From positions 1-11,172 of the forward strand of contig JAKAAU010000025.1 in NCBI GenBank assembly GCA_021802165.1: 11,172 nt of DNA, written 5' to 3'. A model generated the notes under the pieces. That model was not told the DNA's origin, did not search any database, and saw nothing but the letters and a program-made list of their open reading frames with translations. The DNA comes from Thermoplasmata archaeon (lineage in GTDB: Archaea; Thermoplasmatota; Thermoplasmata; Thermoplasmatales; Thermoplasmataceae). The translations under genes and the position numbers were made by a program. This document shows positions 6,780 through 11,172 of the stretch, in pieces (the first letter of the stretch is position 1; each line of letters begins with the position of its first letter).

Positions 6780-7499
6780 TTAACAGAGAGCGTATTCTTT
6801 AATTTTTCTGTTGATTATTTCTGCGAATTCCTCTGGCATATCTATAAATGGCGTGTGGCCGGCATCAGGCATAACAATTAATTCACTGCCAGAAATTTTG
6901 CTTTCCATGGCATACCCGTAGGATACAGGTATTATATTATCCGCACTTCCCCATATTATAGTTGTTTTGCTTTTTATGTTGCCTAAAGCTGTATCACTTA
7001 TTTTCTCTTCCTGTTTTTTATTATTTTCCATTATTCTTTCCAATGCGTTTCTGTTATTATAGTTCCTTAATTTTAAAATGGAATCAAGGACGCGGTTCAT
7101 ATTCTCCCTGCTTCCATTGCTTAAAGCAGGCGAGATTCCGGCGCTATCAACAGGGAAGATCATATCAGGTTCCAGCATTCCCGATGCAAGTTTCAGCGTA
7201 ATCCAGCCTCCATAGGAGTTTCCTGCAATGGAAAACTTTGAAACTTCAAGTGTACTGATTAGATCAACGATGGATTCAGCCTGCTGTTTTACTGTATATT
7301 CTATATCTGGCTTATCAGAATGGCCATGCCCTAGCAAATCCACAAGCACCGGCCTTATGCATTTTTCAAGGTATGGCGCGGTTTTCAGCCACGTATTTCC
7401 GGTGCCCCCAAAACCGTGCAAAAAAATTACAGGATAACCGGAGTTGCCATCCAGGTAGGACAGTTTTCCATACCTGGTTGTACAGTATTTTCTTTCCAT
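6780..7499 (-). CDS. alpha/beta-fold hydrolase
   Basis: This 239-residue cytoplasmic serine hydrolase has the classic order of motifs: oxyanion-hole HGFGGTGNTW (28-37), DLLGHGHSDKP (54-64), nucleophile elbow GNSYGG with Ser95 (93-98), acidic residue Asp187 in WGSADNIIP (183-191) and catalytic His215 in AGHTPFIDMP (213-222). The cap is short (about residues 120-170), as in small esterases, C-C hydrolases and peptidase-like members, so the substrate cannot be read from the sequence. It is the last gene of an operon after HMG-CoA reductase and a TPR protein, with only one base between the TPR stop and this ATG. A purine-rich AAAGGA before the start serves as ribosome-binding site within the TPR gene. 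The link to isoprenoid metabolism is unproven. Confidence 0.9.
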   Translation of the reverse strand: MERKYCTTRYGKLSYLDGNSGYPVIFLHGFGGTGNTWLKTAPYLEKCIRPVLVDLLGHGHSDKPDIEYTVKQQAESIVDLISTLEVSKFSIAGNSYGGWITLKLASGMLEPDMIFPVDSAGISPALSNGSRENMNRVLDSILKLRNYNNRNALERIMENNKKQEEKISDTALGNIKSKTTIIWGSADNIIPVSYGYAMESKISGSELIVMPDAGHTPFIDMPEEFAEIINRKIKEYALC

Positions 7500-7500
7500 T

Positions 7501-8229
7501 TTATTCCTTTGACCTGGATGCTATTTTCATAGCTTCATCTATATTTTCAAGCTCCATTGCAATATCTGATACAGAGTCATACAGGTATGAAACAGAGTCT
7601 TTAAATTCTTTTTTATCCTTCTTTGTTTTAATAGTATTCATTACCGTATCTATTTTATCCAGCCCTGCTTTTCCAGCATCGAAGGCAGCATTGATATCGG
7701 CATCACGTAATATGCTAATTTTCCCATACAATGCCTCGAAGTAATTCTCCCAATCTTCTGACTTCTCTGTTAGTTCCAGAACGTTATCATATATTTTCAT
7801 TGCCTCTGCCTGTTTGGATTTCAGGCTGGAAAGTGCCTCTGCCTTTGCATTGTTTGAAAGTGCAAATAAAGTAACATCCTTTATAGCATCTGCTGCCTCT
7901 ATAGCTTTATTGAAATAAGAAATCCCATCTTCCCTTTTGCCACTGTCCAGATAAATATAGCCAATATTTATCAGATCCATTACCTCAAGCTCGCTATCTC
8001 CAAGTTTGTGGTGGAGTTCAAGTGACTCTTCTGCATATTTAAGCGGATTTTCTGTGCTTTTGTGATCCAGGGAAGAATAACACTGGGAGAGTTTATAACA
8101 AATTTCAGCTTTTATGTCATCCTCTGAAATTGCGTCATATGCTTTAGTATACTCCCTGATAGCATCCATGAATTTTTCCTTCTTAACAAATGCATCCCCA
8201 TTCTTTATATTCTGTTCGTATTCTTCCAT
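7501..8229 (-). CDS. tetratricopeptide-repeat protein
   Basis: This 242-residue all-helical protein has TPR-like repeats at about residues 5-36, 42-75, 82-115, 122-155 and 161-193. The clearest repeat is at 82-115, with the pattern G-Y...G...A...F..AI (NIGYIYLDSGKREDGISYF). A Lys-rich helix and a last helix close it. It lacks a signal peptide, membrane span or enzyme domain, so it is probably a protein-protein adaptor or scaffold. It lies between HMG-CoA reductase (2-nt gap) and an alpha/beta hydrolase (1-nt gap) in one operon. AGGGATGA, inside the end of the HMG-CoA reductase gene, is a likely ribosome-binding site. What it binds is unknown; the operon partners are the first candidates. Confidence 0.85.
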   Translation of the reverse strand: MEEYEQNIKNGDAFVKKEKFMDAIREYTKAYDAISEDDIKAEICYKLSQCYSSLDHKSTENPLKYAEESLELHHKLGDSELEVMDLINIGYIYLDSGKREDGISYFNKAIEAADAIKDVTLFALSNNAKAEALSSLKSKQAEAMKIYDNVLELTEKSEDWENYFEALYGKISILRDADINAAFDAGKAGLDKIDTVMNTIKTKKDKKEFKDSVSYLYDSVSDIAMELENIDEAMKIASRSKE

Positions 8230-8231
8230 AT

Positions 8232-9467
8232 TTATTCATCCCTAAATTTTTTAATTATATCGACTGCTGCTGTGTAGCTAATGCTCCCGGTGGATATCAT
8301 CTCGCCGGCAACTTTTTCAACCATTTCTCCTGTAGCACCTGCTGCAATAGCTATATTTCTTGCATGCAATTTCATATGCCCGCTCTGGATTCCCTCTGCT
8401 GCCAGTGCCCGCAGTGCTGCAAAATTTTGTGCCAGCCCGACTGAACCCAGGATATTTGAAAATTCACCGGATCCATGTATTCCCATTATCTTCATTGCAA
8501 GCATTGCTTTTCTGGATGTTTTTGTTGCCCCGCCTACTGTGCCAACAGCTATAGGGATTTTTATTGATCCAATCAAATTCCCGTCAATGTCTTTTCTATA
8601 CTCTGTCAGTGGGCCATATCCACCCATGGATGCATAGGCATGTGAGTTTGCTTCCTGTGCCCTGAAATCATTCATGGTTGCCAGAAGCACAGCATCGATG
8701 CCGTTCATTATACCCTTATTATGGGTAGTGGCACGGTATATATCATTTTTTGCAAATTCATTTGCCCGTATTATCCTATCCACTGTTTCCTCTCCAAGCA
8801 TTTTCCCGTCAAATTTTGCATATGCATATGTAATTCTTTCTGTTGTAAGGTTGCTCATGATCCTGAGATTTGCCTGTCCTCCTGTGAGTTCTTCTATATA
8901 GCCTGACACATATTCGAGCATGGTATTTATTATATTAGCGCCCATAGCATCAGCCACATCTATTATAATATTAATTATAAGTTCATTATTAACAAAATGC
9001 AGGTCTATTGATTTTGCACCAGCATTCATGCCTGAGAGTGTTTTTGATCTTGTATTTGCCATTTTCAATATATTTTCCTTATTTTTAAGAATATTTATGG
9101 CTGCATAATCCGGGTCCGGTACATTATATAATTCAATTTCGCCCCGCATATAAGAATTAGTAGAATATGCGGTAAAGCCTCCTGGCCGTGCATATCTGGC
9201 GGCATTGGAACACGCAGCTATAACAGATGGTTCTTCGAGGCTCATAGGTATTAAATATTCTTTATCATTAATTTTGAAGTTTGTGGCAATTCCCACTGGA
9301 TAATCCATAATAGTATACACATTTTCTATCATATTTCCGGCGGTGCTAATATCCATCCTGTAATCCATTGCCTCCATATCTTCTGAAGAGAGGCCTGAAA
9401 ACTCCCTGATGATCTGTCTTCTTTCATCTACGGTCATCTTATGAAAGCCATGTATTAATGAATCCAT
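8232..9467 (-). CDS. hmgA: hydroxymethylglutaryl-CoA reductase, class II type
   Basis: It reduces HMG-CoA to mevalonate with two NAD(P)H, the committed step toward isoprenoid ether lipids. The 411-residue soluble protein matches the class II (Pseudomonas mevalonii) type: FSGLSSEDM (23-31), ENVYTIMDYPVGIATNF (48-64), LEEPSVIAACS (77-87) with the catalytic Glu, DAMGANIINTM (173-183) in the dinucleotide-binding part, HNKGIMNGIDAV (249-260) with catalytic Lys251, Asp267 in NDFRA, and LHARNIA (367-373) with catalytic His368. It has no membrane anchor. The enzyme may be degradative or biosynthetic in different class II members, but in an archaeon a biosynthetic role is expected. Cofactor preference is not decided. 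It is first in a tight operon with TPR and hydrolase genes and has a TATA-like box about 24 nt before its ATG. Confidence 0.96.
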   Translation of the reverse strand: MDSLIHGFHKMTVDERRQIIREFSGLSSEDMEAMDYRMDISTAGNMIENVYTIMDYPVGIATNFKINDKEYLIPMSLEEPSVIAACSNAARYARPGGFTAYSTNSYMRGEIELYNVPDPDYAAINILKNKENILKMANTRSKTLSGMNAGAKSIDLHFVNNELIINIIIDVADAMGANIINTMLEYVSGYIEELTGGQANLRIMSNLTTERITYAYAKFDGKMLGEETVDRIIRANEFAKNDIYRATTHNKGIMNGIDAVLLATMNDFRAQEANSHAYASMGGYGPLTEYRKDIDGNLIGSIKIPIAVGTVGGATKTSRKAMLAMKIMGIHGSGEFSNILGSVGLAQNFAALRALAAEGIQSGHMKLHARNIAIAAGATGEMVEKVAGEMISTGSISYTAAVDIIKKFRDE

Positions 9468-9482
9468 GTTAAGTAATCATTC

Positions 9483-9494
9483 ATATATTATTAA
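9483..9494 (-). promoter_or_regulatory. TATA box for the HMG-CoA reductase operon
   Basis: On the minus strand this reads TTAATAATATAT, centred about 22 nt before the ATG at 9467. It supports a leaderless transcript covering HMG-CoA reductase, the TPR protein and the hydrolase. Confidence 0.45.
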
Positions 9495-9533
9495 TTTTTA
9501 TCACAATTCCGGATCCAGATTACAATAAAAGCA

Positions 9534-9546
9534 TTTAAAATATAAA
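9534..9546 (+). promoter_or_regulatory. TATA box for the gene starting at 9562
   Basis: TTTAAAATATAAA is centred 22-26 nt before the ATG at 9562. This favours that ATG over the GTG at 9556 as the translation start. Confidence 0.45.
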
Positions 9547-9561
9547 TGAATACATGTGGAT

Positions 9562-10368
9562 ATGGGAAAAGATAAGCCTTTTAAATATAAAAAATATACA
9601 GCTAACTTTGAAAAACGGTCAATACTGGATTATCTGGGAAATAATGTGATTATAAATGAAAATTATGAAAGCAAAGCAATTGAGTTGATGCAATATATAA
9701 CAGACAAAACAGACAAACACTTTTCTTATAATATAACAGGAAGTGCCATTACTGCCCTGAAACAGGCACATTTTTCTGCTAAAAACGGAATGGCCAGTGC
9801 AGCATTCGAGAATACCAGATTTTTTCTTGAACGAATTTCACTGGTAAAAATAATTTCAATGATGAAAACTGAAAACAATCCATACGAAATTGCACTGGAA
9901 CACATGGAATGGCACAGATTGATAGATAAAAAATTTATATTATATGGCTTACAGCAATTTACTGGCCGGATATGGCATTACATGGGAGAGAAATATGTTC
10001 CAACAGGCAATACCATATTTCTAAGCGGGATTGCGCTCTGTGGAAATCATTCAAAGGCTTACACAAAATATTCCCGGACCGTAAAGGAAATAGAGGATGA
10101 GGCGGGAATATCCATTGAGGAAAAATGTGCAAAATGCGGGAAGGAAGCCACAAGGTTTACAATTTCACTCCCAAAGGCGGGTGCTATACTTGGGATGCTT
10201 GGTTTTTACACTGGTTTTGATATCACAAAACTGGGGCGTTTTTATGGAGATTATTCCAGGGTCCTCCATCCATACGGATTTTACAATTATCCTGGACATT
10301 TTTTGATTAATCTATGGAGCATTGATTTTATACGGCTCGGCGTGGAGCTTGATAAAATATTATTTTAG
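9562..10368 (+). CDS. protein of unknown function with a possible Cys/His metal site
   Basis: I do not recognise the family of this 268-residue soluble protein (270 if the in-frame GTG at 9556 is used; numbering below follows the longer form). The first 140 residues look mainly helical and include AAFENTRFFLERISLVKII (82-100). Next come LCGNH (161-165) and CAKCG (191-195), which together could form a zinc-ribbon-like site (Cys162, His165, Cys191, Cys194). The last part carries YGDYSRVLHPYGFYNYPGH (230-248), rich in aromatics and His. The pattern of a helical core with a late Tyr/Ser...His-Pro motif recalls some helical proteins of uncharacterised families, but I cannot name one. It is monocistronic with its own TATA box and converges on the NTF2-like gene with 17 nt between stops. 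Confidence 0.75.
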   Translation: MGKDKPFKYKKYTANFEKRSILDYLGNNVIINENYESKAIELMQYITDKTDKHFSYNITGSAITALKQAHFSAKNGMASAAFENTRFFLERISLVKIISMMKTENNPYEIALEHMEWHRLIDKKFILYGLQQFTGRIWHYMGEKYVPTGNTIFLSGIALCGNHSKAYTKYSRTVKEIEDEAGISIEEKCAKCGKEATRFTISLPKAGAILGMLGFYTGFDITKLGRFYGDYSRVLHPYGFYNYPGHFLINLWSIDFIRLGVELDKILF

Positions 10369-10385
10369 GATTATTGATAGGAAAA

Positions 10386-10739
10386 TTAAACGCTCTGCCC
10401 ATCGAAATAAGTATGCCTTTTTATGGCTTTCCCGCTGGAAAATGTATACACATCAACGAAAGTTGTGTGGGATTTGCTGCCATCCTTTAAAATACCATTG
10501 AATTCTCCTTCAACAATCACATAAGGGTCGCTTGCTATGATATTCGATAGGGTATGGTGACCCTCTTTTATTATTCTATTCTTCTGATAAAACTCTTTAA
10601 AGTTTGCCATGCCCTCTATAGGTTCGTATCCGGGTCGTTTGTAAACTATGTTATCGGCAAATATAGAAAACAGGGTATCCAGATCATTTTTATCTACAGC
10701 AATATAATATTTTTTTACAGTATCTTTCAGGTCTTCCAT
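10386..10739 (-). CDS. SnoaL/NTF2-like family protein
   Basis: This 117-residue protein has the NTF2-like cone fold pattern. N-terminal helices (residues 2-15 and 18-28) include VDKNDLDTLFSIFADNIVY (15-33), followed by GYEPIEGMANFKEFYQK (37-53), then beta strands at about 60-68, 71-81, 88-99 and 104-112 (YVIVEGEFNGIL, TTFVDVYTFSSGKAIKRH). The family contains small isomerases, cyclases, dehydratases and pure binding proteins, so the substrate is unknown. Acidic and aromatic residues that would line the cavity are present (Tyr33, His61/His62, Asp96, Tyr111). Length is typical for a single domain. A TATA box about 23 nt before the ATG indicates its own leaderless transcript. Confidence 0.8.
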   Translation of the reverse strand: MEDLKDTVKKYYIAVDKNDLDTLFSIFADNIVYKRPGYEPIEGMANFKEFYQKNRIIKEGHHTLSNIIASDPYVIVEGEFNGILKDGSKSHTTFVDVYTFSSGKAIKRHTYFDGQSV

Positions 10740-10757
10740 TATTGCATATTTATTCTC

Positions 10758-10765
10758 ATTATAAA
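10758..10765 (-). promoter_or_regulatory. TATA box for the NTF2-like gene
   Basis: The minus strand reads TTTATAAT, centred about 23 nt before the ATG at 10739. Confidence 0.5.
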
Positions 10766-10933
10766 TTACTTTTGAACATTATAATGAATCTTATTTATGG
10801 CGCGGCATGAAACACCCGTTTACATGAATATTGCCAAATTTAATATCAATAAAATATAACTGCTTGCTGGAAAAACACATTCTAAAATAATCTGTTTATT
10901 TATAAAAATCTGTTATTATAATATACATAACCA

Positions 10934-10941
10934 TTTATAAT
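10934..10941 (+). promoter_or_regulatory. TATA box for pyrB
   Basis: ATTTATAA lies about 30 nt before the ATG at 10967 and directly precedes TAAAG. The spacing predicts transcription starting at or next to that codon, which favours 10967 over the second in-frame ATG at 10976. Confidence 0.5.
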
Positions 10942-10966
10942 AAAGTTAAAGATAGTGTTAATAATT

Positions 10967-11172
10967 ATGGTAATAATGTTAAAAAACAGAAGCATTATTT
11001 CAATCTCTGACCTTGACGGTGAAGACATAAATGAAGTATTTTCCCGGGCAGATAAGATGCTTGAAAATATAGAATCAGGAAAGAAAATTAATGTTATGTC
11101 CTCTAAAATACTTGCAACTCTTTTTTATGAACCCAGTACACGGACACGGCTATCCTTTGAATCAGCAATGGA
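10967..11172 (+). CDS. pyrB: aspartate carbamoyltransferase catalytic chain, 5' part only
   Basis: It makes N-carbamoyl-L-aspartate from carbamoyl phosphate and L-aspartate in the second step of pyrimidine synthesis. Only 68 codons are in the window. They begin MVIMLKNRSIISISDL and reach the carbamoyl-phosphate-binding motif EPSTRTRLSFESAM (55-68), where Ser-Thr-Arg-Thr-Arg contacts the phosphate. ILATLFYEPSTRTRLSFE is characteristic of PyrB and also similar to ornithine carbamoyltransferase. The N-terminal RSIISISDLDGEDI and the LSFESAM ending favour PyrB. The start may be Met1 (10967, preferred by TATA spacing) or Met4 (10976). The gene runs off the right edge, so whether pyrI follows, as is common in archaea, cannot be seen. 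Confidence 0.9.
   Translation, partial: MVIMLKNRSIISISDLDGEDINEVFSRADKMLENIESGKKINVMSSKILATLFYEPSTRTRLSFESAM

Noticed and set aside
10797..10859. A 20-codon open frame (MARHETPVYMNIAKFN...) upstream of pyrB, considered as a leader peptide
   Set aside because: The nearest TATA-like sequence is too close to its ATG, there is no Shine-Dalgarno sequence, and it ends over 100 nt before pyrB, whose own TATA box lies at 10934-10941.

Overview
The window looks like chromosomal DNA of an acidophilic archaeon of the Thermoplasmatales, most like Ferroplasma or its relatives. The evidence is the archaeal form of the riboflavin pathway (ArfC reductase, stand-alone RibB, archaeal pentameric-type RibC, RibH), a class II HMG-CoA reductase, A+T-rich DNA with heavy ATA/AGG/AGA codon use, and TATA-like boxes about 22-30 nt before many start codons, which suggests leaderless transcripts. 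The genus is an inference. No rRNA, tRNA or CRISPR array was seen.

Layout. 2-409 (+) is a small two-helix membrane protein that may be cut by the window edge. 410-1067 has no convincing gene. It holds a T-rich terminator and, from about 692, two near-identical hairpins in the same orientation that look like the ends of an IS200/IS605-type element with a decayed interior. The right hairpin contains the only usable start codon of the next gene, a YeeE/YedE-type sulfur-compound transporter (1068-2195, +). A small two-helix membrane protein (2196-2474, +) follows with no gap.

2521-4744 (-) is a compact riboflavin cluster read arfC > ribB > ribC > ribH. Divergent from arfC is an amidohydrolase-superfamily protein (4831-5829, +) with the residue pattern of the nucleobase/nucleoside deaminase branch. 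Archaea reduce the pyrimidine intermediate before deaminating it and lack the RibD deaminase domain, so this neighbour is a good candidate for the unassigned deaminase step. A 19-bp imperfect palindrome lies between the two divergent promoters, and a related sequence covers the ribB TATA box.

5992-6225 and 6270-6779 (+) are two soluble proteins of unknown function, each with its own promoter. They converge on a tight minus-strand operon, HMG-CoA reductase (9467-8232) > TPR protein (8229-7501) > alpha/beta hydrolase (7499-6780), with gaps of only 1-2 nt. HMG-CoA reductase supplies mevalonate for archaeal isoprenoid lipids. The roles of its two partners are unknown.

9562-10368 (+) is an unrecognised protein with a possible Cys/His metal site. 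It converges on a SnoaL/NTF2-like protein (10739-10386, -). The window ends inside the start of pyrB (10967 onward, +), the aspartate carbamoyltransferase catalytic chain.
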